Positions 34,435-43,055 of a stretch of 64,000 nt of DNA are shown piece after piece (within the stretch, counting starts at the first letter, position 1; every line of letters starts with the position of its first letter). A model generated the notes under the pieces. That model ran no database searches, was not told where the DNA came from, and saw only the letters and a list, made by a program, of their open reading frames with translations. The DNA is taken from positions 3,534,001 through 3,598,000 of the forward strand of contig NZ_CP092488.2 in NCBI RefSeq assembly GCF_022430545.2, given 5' to 3'. A program made the position numbers and the translations under genes. Origin of the DNA: Mycobacterium paraterrae. GTDB taxonomy: Bacteria > Actinomycetota > Actinomycetes > Mycobacteriales > Mycobacteriaceae.

Positions 34435-35541
34435 GTGGACCCCGACCGCCAAGCTGATATCGCAGCTCTCGACACCACGCTGACCACGGTGGAGCGAGTG
34501 CTCGACGTCGACGGTCTGCGCAGCCGCATCGACAAGCTCGAGCACGAAGCCGCCGATCCCAATCTGTGGGACGACCAAGCCCGGGCACAGCGCGTCACCA
34601 GTGAGTTGTCCCACGCCCAAGGCGAGCTGCGCCGCGTCGAAGGGCTGCGCCAGCGGCTCGACGACCTGCCGGTGCTGTACGAACTTGCCGCCGAGGAGGA
34701 TGAAGCGGACGCCAAGGCCGAGGCCGACGCCGAATTGAAGGCTCTGCACGCCGACATCGAGGCGATGGAAGTCCGCACGCTGCTATCCGGTGAATACGAC
34801 GAGCGCGAAGCGCTGGTCAACATCCGCTCTGGCGCCGGCGGGGTGGACGCCGCTGACTGGGCCGAGATGCTGATGCGGATGTACATCCGGTGGGCCGAGC
34901 AACACAAATACCCGGTGGAGGTCTTCGACACGTCCTACGCCGAAGAGGCCGGGATCAAGAGCGCGACATTCGCCGTCCACGCCCCGTACGCCTACGGAAC
35001 GCTCTCCGTCGAACAGGGCACGCATCGACTGGTGCGCATCAGCCCGTTCGACAACCAGAACCGACGGCAGACATCATTCGCCGAAGTCGAGGTGCTGCCG
35101 GTCGTAGAGACCACCGACCACATCGACATCCCTGAAGGGGATTTGCGCGTCGACGTGTATCGCTCCAGCGGTCCCGGGGGTCAGTCGGTGAACACCACCG
35201 ACTCGGCGGTTCGTCTGACCCACATCCCGACAGGTATCGTCGTCACTTGCCAGAACGAGAAGTCGCAGCTGCAGAACAAGGTTGCGGCGATGCGGGTGCT
35301 TCAGGCAAAGTTGTTGGAACGCAAGCGTTTAGAAGAACGCGCCGAGCTCGATGCCCTGAAGGGTGACGGCGGCAGCTCCTGGGGTAACCAGATGCGCTCC
35401 TATGTGCTGCACCCGTATCAGATGGTCAAGGACCTACGCACCGAGTTCGAGGTAGGTAACCCGGCGGCCGTTCTCGACGGAGACATCGATGGGTTCCTGG
35501 AAGCAGGAATCAGGTGGCGTAACAGAAAAGATGACGAGTAA
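34435..35541 (+). CDS. prfB: Peptide chain release factor 2
   Basis: RF2 (368 aa) recognises UGA and UAA stops and triggers peptide release. The SPF anticodon-like tripeptide is in LVRISPFDNQNRRQTS and the catalytic GGQ in SSGPGGQSVNTTDSAVR. The reading frame is open from the GTG start, with no internal UGA and so no programmed frameshift of the E. coli type. It is the first gene of the prfB-mscS-ftsEX-smpB block. Confidence 0.97.
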   Translation: MDPDRQADIAALDTTLTTVERVLDVDGLRSRIDKLEHEAADPNLWDDQARAQRVTSELSHAQGELRRVEGLRQRLDDLPVLYELAAEEDEADAKAEADAELKALHADIEAMEVRTLLSGEYDEREALVNIRSGAGGVDAADWAEMLMRMYIRWAEQHKYPVEVFDTSYAEEAGIKSATFAVHAPYAYGTLSVEQGTHRLVRISPFDNQNRRQTSFAEVEVLPVVETTDHIDIPEGDLRVDVYRSSGPGGQSVNTTDSAVRLTHIPTGIVVTCQNEKSQLQNKVAAMRVLQAKLLERKRLEERAELDALKGDGGSSWGNQMRSYVLHPYQMVKDLRTEFEVGNPAAVLDGDIDGFLEAGIRWRNRKDDE

Positions 35542-36511
35542 TACAACGCTTCTAGCGGTGAGCACGGCGCAGCGCTGGCACGACTTCTGGCACGGCGTTT
35601 TGGGTCAATGGATCATCACCCGTGGCCTGCGCTTGGTGATGGTGGTGATCGCCGCCGTCTTGGCCGTCCGATTTGTCACCTGGGTCACCGAGCAGATAAG
35701 CCGACAACTCGACGAGCGATTCGTCGAAGGTGACGCGCTGGTCCGGTCCGAGTCGACCAAGCATCGGCAGGCCCTGGCGTCGGTCGCCCAATGGGTGGCG
35801 ATCGTCCTGATCGCGATCTGGTGCATCGTCCGAATAGCTGACGTGTTCAGCTTCTCGGTCGCAGGCCTGGTGGCACCCGCGACGGTGATCGGTGCGGCCC
35901 TCGGTTTCGGCGCCCAGCAGGTGGTCCGAGACATCCTGGCCGGCTTTTTCCTGATCGTCGAGAAGCAGTACGGGTTTGGTGACCTGGTGACGCTGACCGT
36001 GGTCTCGGCGACCGAAGCCAGCGGCACGGTCGAAAACGTGACGCTGCGTGTGACCAGGCTACGGTCGCCAAACGGCGAGGTGCTGACCATTCCGAATGGT
36101 CAGATCGTCAAGGCGGTCAACGAGTCCAAGGACTGGGCGCGTGCGGTGGTGGACATCCCCGTTTCGACCACCGCCGACCTCAACCGGGTTGCGGAGGTGC
36201 TGCGCCAGGAGTGCGAAAGCGCCCTGGAAAATCCCATCCTCAAGGACCTCCTGCTGGATGCACCCACTCTGATGGGTGTCGAGAGCATCCAGGTCGACAC
36301 GGTGACCCTGCGCCTGGTGGCCCGGACCCTGCCCGGTAAACAGTTCGAAGCCGGCCGCCAGCTGCGCGTCTTGGTCATCCGGGCGCTGGCCCGTGCCGGC
36401 ATCATGACCGCCGAGGACGCCAAGGTAGGCGTCGTGGAAGGTCCGGGCGCCGAGGTGGCGGCAGCCCAACAGCACGAGTACGAAAAAGCCCGCGAGTCGG
36501 TTCAGCACTGA
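35531..36511 (+). CDS. MscS-family mechanosensitive channel
   Basis: This ~326-aa small-conductance mechanosensitive channel protein has N-terminal membrane helices at about residues 25-45 and 90-110. Its pore-lining third helix reads GLVAPATVIGAALGFGAQQVVRDILAG, followed by the beta domain RLRSPNGEVLTIPNGQI. The ATG at 35531 overlaps the prfB end by 11 bases. Its counterpart in M. tuberculosis is Rv3104c. It probably releases solutes on osmotic downshock. Confidence 0.9.
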   Translation: MTSNTTLLAVSTAQRWHDFWHGVLGQWIITRGLRLVMVVIAAVLAVRFVTWVTEQISRQLDERFVEGDALVRSESTKHRQALASVAQWVAIVLIAIWCIVRIADVFSFSVAGLVAPATVIGAALGFGAQQVVRDILAGFFLIVEKQYGFGDLVTLTVVSATEASGTVENVTLRVTRLRSPNGEVLTIPNGQIVKAVNESKDWARAVVDIPVSTTADLNRVAEVLRQECESALENPILKDLLLDAPTLMGVESIQVDTVTLRLVARTLPGKQFEAGRQLRVLVIRALARAGIMTAEDAKVGVVEGPGAEVAAAQQHEYEKARESVQH

Positions 36512-36954
36512 TGAAGCTCACCCTCAACTTCCTGGAAAACCCCAGCCGAGACGCCGACAAGCAATGGCCGAACTTCATGTTCGGCGGGCGAGTCCGGACG
36601 TCGACGCTGGTATTGGTCATCGCGTTCTGCGCGGCGTGGTGGACGTACAACACCTACAAGCCGCATCCACCGCCACCGCCGGCAGCGCCGCAAGTCGTGC
36701 CGCCCGGATACGTCCCAGACCCCAACTACACCTGGGTACCGCGGACGCGGGTACAGCAGCCTCAGCCCACCTACAACACCCCGACCTACACGCCCACCAC
36801 GACGGCCCGGACCACGCCGCCGACCACACCCCCGACGACCACAACCACGCCGCCGCCGTTGTTCCCGCCGATCGTGTTGCCGCCGCCGTTCGGGCCCGGC
36901 ACCACGACGCCGTCGCCCGCGCCTCCTGGCCCGACACCGGCACCGCCCCGATGA
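36511..36954 (+). CDS. Proline-rich membrane-anchored protein (Rv3103c-like)
   Basis: This 147-aa protein has one membrane helix at about residues 30-46 (TSTLVLVIAFCAAWW). After it come ~100 residues that are almost entirely Pro, Thr and Ala, with TPPTTPPTTTTTPPP-type runs ending in PAPPR. It is probably anchored with a cell-wall-facing extended tail. The start shares one base with the mscS stop. It sits upstream of ftsEX as in M. tuberculosis; a role in the divisome is only suggested by context. Confidence 0.8.
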   Translation: MKLTLNFLENPSRDADKQWPNFMFGGRVRTSTLVLVIAFCAAWWTYNTYKPHPPPPPAAPQVVPPGYVPDPNYTWVPRTRVQQPQPTYNTPTYTPTTTARTTPPTTPPTTTTTPPPLFPPIVLPPPFGPGTTTPSPAPPGPTPAPPR

Positions 36955-37024
36955 TGCGTCCTGGCTTGCCAGTGCGCCGCGTCGTCCGGACACCTGCCGT
37001 TCACGGTTAGACTGGCGACCCGTG

Positions 37025-37714
37025 ATGATCACCCTCGACCGCGTGACCAAGCAGTACAAGTCATCGGCGCGACCCGCACTGGACAACGTCAACCTCAAGA
37101 TTGACAAGGGTGAATTCGTCTTCCTGATCGGTCCGTCGGGTTCTGGCAAGTCCACGTTCATGCGGTTGCTGCTCGGGGCCGAGACGCCGACCAAAGGTGA
37201 TGTCCGGGTCTCGAAGTTTCACGTCAATACGTTGGCCGGCCGGCACATTCCCCGGCTACGGCAGGTGATCGGATGCGTCTTCCAAGACTTCCGGCTCTTA
37301 CAGCAGAAGACTGTGTTCGAGAATGTCGCGTTCGCGCTGGAGGTGATCGGGAAGAAGCCCGACGTCATCAACCGGGTGACCCCTGATGTGCTCGAGATGG
37401 TCGGCCTGTCCGGCAAGGCCAGCCGACTGCCCCACGAACTGTCCGGTGGCGAGCAGCAGCGGGTGGCCATCGCACGCGCTTTCGTCAACCGGCCGCTGAT
37501 CTTGCTCGCCGACGAACCCACCGGCAACCTCGACCCGGAGACCAGTAGCGACATCATGGATCTGCTGGAGCGGATCAATCGCACCGGCACCACGGTGCTG
37601 ATGGCGACCCACGACCATCACATTGTCGACTCGATGCGGCAGCGCGTCGTGGAGCTGTCGCTGGGCAGGCTGGTGCGTGACGAGCAACGCGGCGTCTACG
37701 GGATGGACCGGTAA
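37025..37714 (+). CDS. ftsE: Cell division ATP-binding protein FtsE
   Basis: FtsE (229 aa) is the ATPase of the FtsEX complex, which activates peptidoglycan hydrolases at the septum. Walker A is LIGPSGSGKSTFMRLLLG, the signature is LSGGEQQRVAIARAF and Walker B is ILLADEPTGNLDPET. The ATG at 37025 gives the usual MITLDRVTKQY start; a GTG immediately before it is an alternative. It is followed without a gap by ftsX. Confidence 0.96.
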   Translation: MITLDRVTKQYKSSARPALDNVNLKIDKGEFVFLIGPSGSGKSTFMRLLLGAETPTKGDVRVSKFHVNTLAGRHIPRLRQVIGCVFQDFRLLQQKTVFENVAFALEVIGKKPDVINRVTPDVLEMVGLSGKASRLPHELSGGEQQRVAIARAFVNRPLILLADEPTGNLDPETSSDIMDLLERINRTGTTVLMATHDHHIVDSMRQRVVELSLGRLVRDEQRGVYGMDR

Positions 37715-38608
37715 GTGCGCTTTAGCTTTCTCTTCAACGAGGTCCTGACCGGATTTCGTCGCAACGTGACGATGACCGTCGCAATGATCCTGACCACCGC
37801 CATCTCCATCGGGCTGTTCGGTGGCGGTCTGCTGGTAGTCCGCTTGGCCGACCATTCGCGCAGCATCTATCTCGACCGGGTCGAGACCCAGGTCTTTCTG
37901 ACCAACGACATCTCGGCCAACGACATGAACTGCGAGAGCCCGGAATGTAAGGCCTTGCGCGAGAAGATCGAAAAGCGCAGCGACGTCAAGTCGGTGCGCT
38001 TTCTCAACCGGCAGGATGCCTACAACGACGCCATCCGAAAGATCCCGCAATTCAAGGATCTGGCGAGCAAGGACGCATTTCCGGCGTCCTTCGTCGTCAA
38101 GCTCGAAAACCCTGAGCAGCACGCGGAATTCGACGCCGCGATGCAAGGCCAGCCCGGGGTCGATCACTTGCTCAACCAAAAGGAGCTGATCGACCGGCTC
38201 TTCGCGGTGCTGGACGGGCTCTCCGACGCGGCCTTCGCCGTCGCGCTGGTTCAGGCGATCGGAGCAATCCTGTTGATCGCTAACATGGTTCAGGTTGCCG
38301 CGCGCACACGCAGCACTGAGATCAGCATCATGCGCCTGGTCGGGGCGACGCGCTGGTACACCCAGTTGCCGTTCCTGGTCGAGGCGATGCTCGCCGCGAC
38401 TGTCGGTGTCGTGATCGCGATTCTGGGGCTGATCGTGGTGCGGGCATTGTTCCTCGACAGCGCGTTGAGTCAGTTCTACCAAGCGCATCTGATAGCGAAA
38501 GTGGACTACGCCGACATCCTCTACATCTCGCCGTTGCTGTTGCTGGTCGGCGTCGCGATCGCCGGCGTCACGTCATACGTGACGCTGCGCCTCTACGTGC
38601 GGCGGTAG
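37715..38608 (+). CDS. ftsX: Cell division membrane protein FtsX
   Basis: FtsX (297 aa) is the four-helix membrane partner of FtsE. It has an N-terminal helix at about 20-43 and an extracytoplasmic loop with two cysteines (NCESPECKA). Three C-terminal helices follow, with VQVAARTRSTEISIMRLVGA between them. The GTG start directly follows the ftsE stop. The extracellular domain is the part that engages RipC-type hydrolases in mycobacteria. Confidence 0.95.
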   Translation: MRFSFLFNEVLTGFRRNVTMTVAMILTTAISIGLFGGGLLVVRLADHSRSIYLDRVETQVFLTNDISANDMNCESPECKALREKIEKRSDVKSVRFLNRQDAYNDAIRKIPQFKDLASKDAFPASFVVKLENPEQHAEFDAAMQGQPGVDHLLNQKELIDRLFAVLDGLSDAAFAVALVQAIGAILLIANMVQVAARTRSTEISIMRLVGATRWYTQLPFLVEAMLAATVGVVIAILGLIVVRALFLDSALSQFYQAHLIAKVDYADILYISPLLLLVGVAIAGVTSYVTLRLYVRR

Positions 38609-38610
38609 CG

Positions 38611-39105
38611 ATGGCCAAGAAGCCGCCGAACAAATCCGCTCCGGCCCGGCAGATTGTGGCGACCAACCGCAAGGCTCGCCACAACTACTCGATTCTGGAC
38701 GTCTACGAGACCGGCGTGGTTTTAGTCGGCACTGAAGTTAAAAGTTTGCGGGAAGGCAAAGCGTCGTTGGCCGACGCGTTCGCCACCGTTGACGACGGCG
38801 AGGTTTGGCTGCGTAACCTGCACATTCCTGAGTATCACCACGGCAGCTGGACCAATCATGCGCCGCGCCGCAACCGGAAGCTGCTTCTCCACAGACGCCA
38901 AATCGATGTTCTCATCGGCAAAATCAAGGATGGTAACCTCGCGCTCGTTCCGTTGTCGATGTATTTCTCCGAAGGAAAAGTCAAGGTGGAGCTTGCATTA
39001 GCGCGCGGTAAGCAAGCGCACGACAAGCGGCAAGACATGGCCAAGCGCGATGCCCAGCGCGAAGTGGTTCGCGAACTGGGTAGACGAGCCAAGGGCATGA
39101 GCTGA
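38611..39105 (+). CDS. smpB: SsrA-binding protein SmpB
   Basis: SmpB (164 aa) binds tmRNA and delivers it to stalled ribosomes. Diagnostic segments are IVATNRKARHNYSILDVYE, LVGTEVKSLREGKASLADAF and the basic C-terminal tail KQAHDKRQDMAKRDAQRE. Its partner RNA gene ssrA lies 2.1 kb downstream on the same strand. Confidence 0.97.
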   Translation: MAKKPPNKSAPARQIVATNRKARHNYSILDVYETGVVLVGTEVKSLREGKASLADAFATVDDGEVWLRNLHIPEYHHGSWTNHAPRRNRKLLLHRRQIDVLIGKIKDGNLALVPLSMYFSEGKVKVELALARGKQAHDKRQDMAKRDAQREVVRELGRRAKGMS

Positions 39106-39950
39106 TCGGAGCGGCATACGCCCAGCTTTCTGCAGTCAGCTACGGCGTCAGTGATTTCGTCGGGGGCGTAGCTTCCCGGCGCGCGGCCGCGCTGCGCATC
39201 ATGTTGGTGACATACCCGCTGGCGACGTTGTTGCTGGGGGTGCTGGCCTTCACCGCCGGCGGCCCGATTCACCCGGGCGCGTTGTTGTGGGGTTCGCTCT
39301 ACGGAATCAGCCAGGCGATCGGGGTCTACTGGTTCTACGCCGCGGTAAGCGCCGGGCCGATCTCGGTGGTCTCACCGCTGGCCGCGGTGCTGAATGCGGC
39401 GGTTCCCGTCGCGGTCGGGGTAGCGCTCGGTGAGCGACCGGGCGCGATCGCCTCGCTGGGCGTGGTGTTGGCGATGTTTGCGGTGCTCCTGGTCAGCCGG
39501 GAGTCGCCAGATGACCAGGACGTCCGTACGCACCGATTCACCAGCAAGGTCGCCTGGCTCACCATCGGCTCGGGCGTAGCTTTCGGTCTGGACTTCGTGC
39601 TGCTGCATCAAGCCCCGGTGGTCTGCCGGATGTGGCCGCTGTTCTTCGCCCGCGCCGCGGCGACCGTGCTGGTGGTGGCGCTGGCCGCGGCGAGCAAGAA
39701 CCTGCAGCTTCCCTCGACCACGCCCTTGCGCTTGGCGGTGCTTGCGGCACTACTCGATACGTGCGCGAATGTCAGCATGCTGCTGGCGATCCAGAAATGG
39801 ATGCTGTCGCTGGCCAGCATCTTGATATCGCTGTACCCCGCGACGACGGTGGTTTTGGCGATCATCGTGTTGCGCGAGCGGCTGACCCGATGGCAGGCGA
39901 TCGGCATGGTGCTGGCCGCGATGTCGGTCAGCATGATCGCCGCGGCCTGA
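39102..39950 (+). CDS. EamA/DMT-family transporter, probable CTG start
   Basis: This is a ten-helix EamA-type membrane protein of ~282 aa. The first in-frame ATG is at 39201, but upstream codons from 39105 already read a family-typical first helix (LIGAAYAQLSAVSYGVSDF). The only usable initiator there is CTG at 39102, which overlaps the smpB stop as CTGA, with AAGGG 6 bases upstream. Helix pairs include AVLNAAVPVAVGVALGE and LASILISLYPATTVVLAI. Substrate unknown. If the CTG start is wrong, the protein would be 249 aa and lack half a helix pair. Confidence 0.78.
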   Translation: MIGAAYAQLSAVSYGVSDFVGGVASRRAAALRIMLVTYPLATLLLGVLAFTAGGPIHPGALLWGSLYGISQAIGVYWFYAAVSAGPISVVSPLAAVLNAAVPVAVGVALGERPGAIASLGVVLAMFAVLLVSRESPDDQDVRTHRFTSKVAWLTIGSGVAFGLDFVLLHQAPVVCRMWPLFFARAAATVLVVALAAASKNLQLPSTTPLRLAVLAALLDTCANVSMLLAIQKWMLSLASILISLYPATTVVLAIIVLRERLTRWQAIGMVLAAMSVSMIAAA

Positions 39951-40127
39951 CTTCGACCGGCTCAACTTCGTGTCTGACCCGGCGGCGCTGGTCAAAGCCG
40001 CGCGAACAGTGACATGGCTCACACTCGGTCGTCGTACGCATACACGCCCGACGGCGACGGGTAGGCGACCTCAACGGGCGCGCCCGGCCGCGTCGAAGCA
40101 CATTCGTTAACCAGGGGGCTGAGAATT

Positions 40128-41090
40128 TTGAGCACACCGGACACGACAAAACTACTGACCCAACTGCGCACACTGTTGGATCTGACCAACACCGAGATCC
40201 AGGTCGCCGAAACTCGAGTTGCCCAGGCCCGCACGGATGCCGTGCGCCGGGAGCTCGCCCAGAATGCCGCTCACGGCCGTGAGCGCGCCGAAGCCATCGA
40301 GGCGCAGATTCGCGAACTCGGGGGATTCCCCGATGTCATCGGGCCATTCCTTGGTCGCGCGGCCGCCGCCGTCAAGGCGCTCACCGAGCAGGCCGCTCCG
40401 TTCGAAGAGGCATTGCTGGGCGACCTCGCACTCGAGGACCAGCTGCTCGACCGGGCGCGCTACACCAAGGCGCTGGCGGTTGCGGCCAAGCACCCCGGCG
40501 TCGAAGCACTGGCCGACCGGCTGATCACCGCGCACTCCGCGACTGTCGACTGGTTGACCACCGTGTTGGCCGAGGATGCACTCGGCGGCCCGGCCGCGTT
40601 GCGGCGGACCCCTTTGCAGGCGGCCGCAGGCACGGCGGTCAAGCTGGTCAACCTGCCCGTCACGTGGTCGGCGCGGGGAGTCGACCGGGCCGTGGAGGCC
40701 CTGCGCTCCACCGGCCCGGCACTCAACGACCTGGTGAAACGCAGCGGAAATGCCGGTGAGATTGCTGTGAAGGCATTGTCCGCCTCGCAGACCGCCGCAT
40801 TGCAGGCCGCCGAGCGGGTCACCCGCTCCGAAGGTGCCACGAAGGCCGCAGACGCACTGCACACGGCGCGCGCCGAGGTCGGCGTACTCGAAGCCAGCGA
40901 ACTGCCGATCGCTGACTACGACAGCCTCAACGTCAACGACGCGGTGGCCTCGATCCGCGAACTCGACGCCGTCGACGATGTTCGCGCGATCATCGCTTAC
41001 GAGGAGGCGCACAAGAATCGCCAGCGCATCGTGTCCGCGGCGCAAACCCGCGTCGCTGCCATCGCCAAGGAAGTCGTAGGGATCAGCTAG
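40128..41090 (+). CDS. Helical protein of unknown function
   Basis: This 320-aa protein looks almost entirely alpha-helical and alanine-rich, with an N-terminal bundle resembling a ferritin-like domain (LLTQLRTLLDLTNTEIQVAETRVAQ, then AIEAQIRELGGFPDVIGPFLG). It has no signal peptide or membrane segment. A TTG start follows a purine-rich stretch, and it ends just before a hairpin and the tmRNA gene. I do not know its function; the ferritin-like suggestion is weak. Confidence 0.65.
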   Translation: MSTPDTTKLLTQLRTLLDLTNTEIQVAETRVAQARTDAVRRELAQNAAHGRERAEAIEAQIRELGGFPDVIGPFLGRAAAAVKALTEQAAPFEEALLGDLALEDQLLDRARYTKALAVAAKHPGVEALADRLITAHSATVDWLTTVLAEDALGGPAALRRTPLQAAAGTAVKLVNLPVTWSARGVDRAVEALRSTGPALNDLVKRSGNAGEIAVKALSASQTAALQAAERVTRSEGATKAADALHTARAEVGVLEASELPIADYDSLNVNDAVASIRELDAVDDVRAIIAYEEAHKNRQRIVSAAQTRVAAIAKEVVGIS

Positions 41091-41103
41091 GTACTCGGCT
41101 CAG

Positions 41104-41125
41104 CCCCTCGGCTACAGCCGGGGGG
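41104..41125 (+). terminator. Hairpin after the helical-protein gene
   Basis: CCCCTCGGC and GCCGGGGGG pair over 8 of 9 positions around a 4-base loop, 14 bp after the stop codon. There is no T-run, but G+C-rich hairpins without U-tails are common candidate terminators in mycobacteria. Confidence 0.4.
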
Positions 41126-41230
41126 TTGACCGTTGGCCGGATCGTGATCGGTAGCGGAAGAAAAATCCGCGGCGAGCTGTTGAAACACCCGTATGATTGA
41201 TTGTCTTGCCGATATCCGGCGAGGGTGCGA

Positions 41231-41598
41231 GGGGCTGAACGGTTTCGACTTCGCGCATCGAATCAAGGGAAGCGTGCCGGTGCAGGCAAGAGACCACCGT
41301 AAGCGTCGTTGCAACCATATAAGCGCCGATTCACATCAGCGCGACTACGCACTCGCTGCCTAAGCGACTGCGTGTCTGTCAGACCGGGACTGCCCTCGGC
41401 CCGGACCCTGGCATCAGCTAGAGGGACCCACCCACGGGTTCGGTCGCGGGACCCGTGGGGACATCAAACAGCGACTGGGATCGTCATCTCGGCTTGTTCG
41501 CGTGACCGAGAGATCCGAGTAGAGGCATAGCGAACTGCGCACGGAGAAGTCTTGAGGGAATGCCGTAGGACCCGGGTTCGATTCCCGGCAGCTCCACC
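41231..41598 (+). ncRNA. ssrA: tmRNA (transfer-messenger RNA)
   Basis: The 5' end GGGGCTGAACGGTTTCGACTT and the 3' end GGTTCGATTCCCGGCAGCTCC form the tRNA-like acceptor and T arm. The resume codon begins a short frame that decodes as ADSHQRDYALAA and ends TAA (41325-41363), the mycobacterial proteolysis tag. Total length is ~368 nt, as expected. The 3' terminus reads ACC followed by G, so the last A of CCA is not encoded. It rescues stalled ribosomes together with SmpB, encoded 2.1 kb upstream. Confidence 0.98.
41325..41363 (+). other. tmRNA proteolysis-tag reading frame
   Basis: These 13 codons within ssrA read A-D-S-H-Q-R-D-Y-A-L-A-A-stop. The C-terminal LAA is the degron recognised by Clp proteases. 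Confidence 0.95.
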
Positions 41599-41601
41599 GA
41601 G

Positions 41602-41643
41602 GAAGACCCCGATCGGGAAATAACCGGTCGGGGTCTTCGCTTT
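41602..41643 (+). terminator. Intrinsic terminator of ssrA
   Basis: GAAGACCCCGA and TCGGGGTCTTC are exact complements (11 bp) around a 15-base loop, followed by GCTTT. It starts 3 bases after the tmRNA 3' end. Confidence 0.85.
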
Positions 41644-41733
41644 GCCTGCGTGAATTCGTCTGCCTGCAGAAATGTGTACGACGCGCAGGCAGGTTCAGCG
41701 TTGCGCGTTTGCTCGATGGCATGATTTACGTCT

Positions 41734-42567
41734 GTGTCCGAGCTGAACCGGCGCCGATTTCTCGCGGCGCTCTCCGCCGCGGTTGTCGGCGGTATTGGCG
41801 GCATCGGCGCGACGCGCGACGTCCTTGGCGGATCACCGGCACCCCCGAAAGCCGGCGCAGCTCCCGTCGCACCGGCGCTGGCAGGGCGCGGCGGAGCCGT
41901 TGCCGAAGCGTTGCTGCCACCGCCTGCTCCCATAGTGCGGGTAGCGCTGCCGGGTGGCGGCGTGCTCAACAAGCTCCCCGGCAACGGCAACCTGTTGGCG
42001 CTGACCGTCGACGACGGCGTGAACACCGACGTAGTACGCCTCTACACCGAGTTCGCCAAAGATACCGGCGTCCGGCTGACCTATTTCGTCAACGGCACCT
42101 ACCGCTCCTGGACCGACAACCTGGCGCTGCTGCGCCCGCTGGTCGACTGCGGCCAGATCCAGCTGGGCAACCACACCTGGTCGCATCCGAACCTGACAAA
42201 GGTGCCAGCGAGTCGAATCGCACGCGAGATCACCCACAACGACGACTTTTTGAAGAACGCCTTCGGCGTGGACGCTCGACCGTATTTCCGGCCTCCCTAC
42301 GGAAAGCGCAACGCCGCCGTCGATGCCGTTGCCGCTGATCTCGGCTACCGCGCGATCACGCTGTGGTCGGGCTCGCTGTCGGATTCCACCGTGATCACCG
42401 AGGACTACATCGTCCAGATGGCCGAACGGTCGTTCACCCCGCAGGCAATTGTGATCGGACACCTCAACCATCTGCCGGTCACCCACGTTTACGGGCAACT
42501 CCGCGACCTCATCCGCGCGCGTAACTTGCGGACCGTGACGCTTAACGACGTATTCCTCGGCCCTTAG
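41734..42567 (+). CDS. Tat-exported polysaccharide deacetylase (CE4/NodB)
   Basis: This 277-aa protein has a twin-arginine signal (NRRRFLAALSAAVVGG) and a NodB domain from about residue 88. Motif 1 is LTVDDGVN (usually TFDDG), motif 2 is the zinc-binding NHTWSHPNL, and RPPYGKRN is motif 3. Such enzymes remove acetyl groups from peptidoglycan or other polysaccharides outside the membrane. The GTG start puts the Tat motif at residues 6-8. It follows the ssrA terminator and is its own transcription unit. Confidence 0.87.
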   Translation: MSELNRRRFLAALSAAVVGGIGGIGATRDVLGGSPAPPKAGAAPVAPALAGRGGAVAEALLPPPAPIVRVALPGGGVLNKLPGNGNLLALTVDDGVNTDVVRLYTEFAKDTGVRLTYFVNGTYRSWTDNLALLRPLVDCGQIQLGNHTWSHPNLTKVPASRIAREITHNDDFLKNAFGVDARPYFRPPYGKRNAAVDAVAADLGYRAITLWSGSLSDSTVITEDYIVQMAERSFTPQAIVIGHLNHLPVTHVYGQLRDLIRARNLRTVTLNDVFLGP

Positions 42568-42583
42568 TCGACACGCCTCAACA

Positions 42584-43021
42584 TCATCGTGCTTGCCAAA
42601 TCCGTTGTGTCTCTTCACCGATCGAAGGATCGTGAATTTCCTGGAAATTGCGGCCACTCCGGCCGAAGGTAGCAACCGCGGCGGCTGGCGCGTCGTGTTC
42701 CAGGATCGGGGTGGTTAACCACTCGCAAGGGCGAACATGTACCAAGTCAACAGCCATCGCGTCTTGGTCGGCGTCGTAGAAGTACGCGCCGGAAACACGC
42801 CCTAGCCAAAACAACCCGTCGGTGTCACGGGTCCAGACGAACGAGCCGTCGGGCAGCTCGGCGAAGCGATCGATGCGGCGGACGAGTCTCTCCTGTTCGG
42901 AGGATCGGCTGACGAGTTGCCCGAATCCGCAAATTCCGAGCCGACGAGCGCGATCGAGAGTGGCTTCCAACTCCACGGCATCGTTGCGGGACCGCATCGG
43001 AGCGCGATATACGGCGACCAT
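42584..43021 (-). CDS. Conserved hypothetical protein
   Basis: This 145-aa soluble protein is not recognised. It has an aromatic core (GSFVWTRDTDGLFWLGRVSGAYFYDAD, VDLVHVRPCEWLTTPILE) reminiscent of small PUA/EVE-like or restriction-associated barrel domains, but no catalytic motif is visible. It lies 34 bp downstream of the universal stress protein on the same strand and may be cotranscribed. Confidence 0.6.
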   Translation of the reverse strand: MVAVYRAPMRSRNDAVELEATLDRARRLGICGFGQLVSRSSEQERLVRRIDRFAELPDGSFVWTRDTDGLFWLGRVSGAYFYDADQDAMAVDLVHVRPCEWLTTPILEHDAPAAAVATFGRSGRNFQEIHDPSIGEETQRIWQAR

Positions 43022-43055
43022 AGGGACATCGTCCCTCGCCGCCGTTGCGTCTGCG

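Noticed and set aside
34435..34560. Programmed +1 frameshift in prfB
   Set aside because: The frame is open from the GTG start through GGQ with no in-frame UGA, so no frameshift is needed.
37298..38488. Long minus-strand frame (396 codons) over ftsE/ftsX
   Set aside because: It is opposite two well-conserved division genes; its His/Gln/Asp-rich translation is typical of antisense frames.
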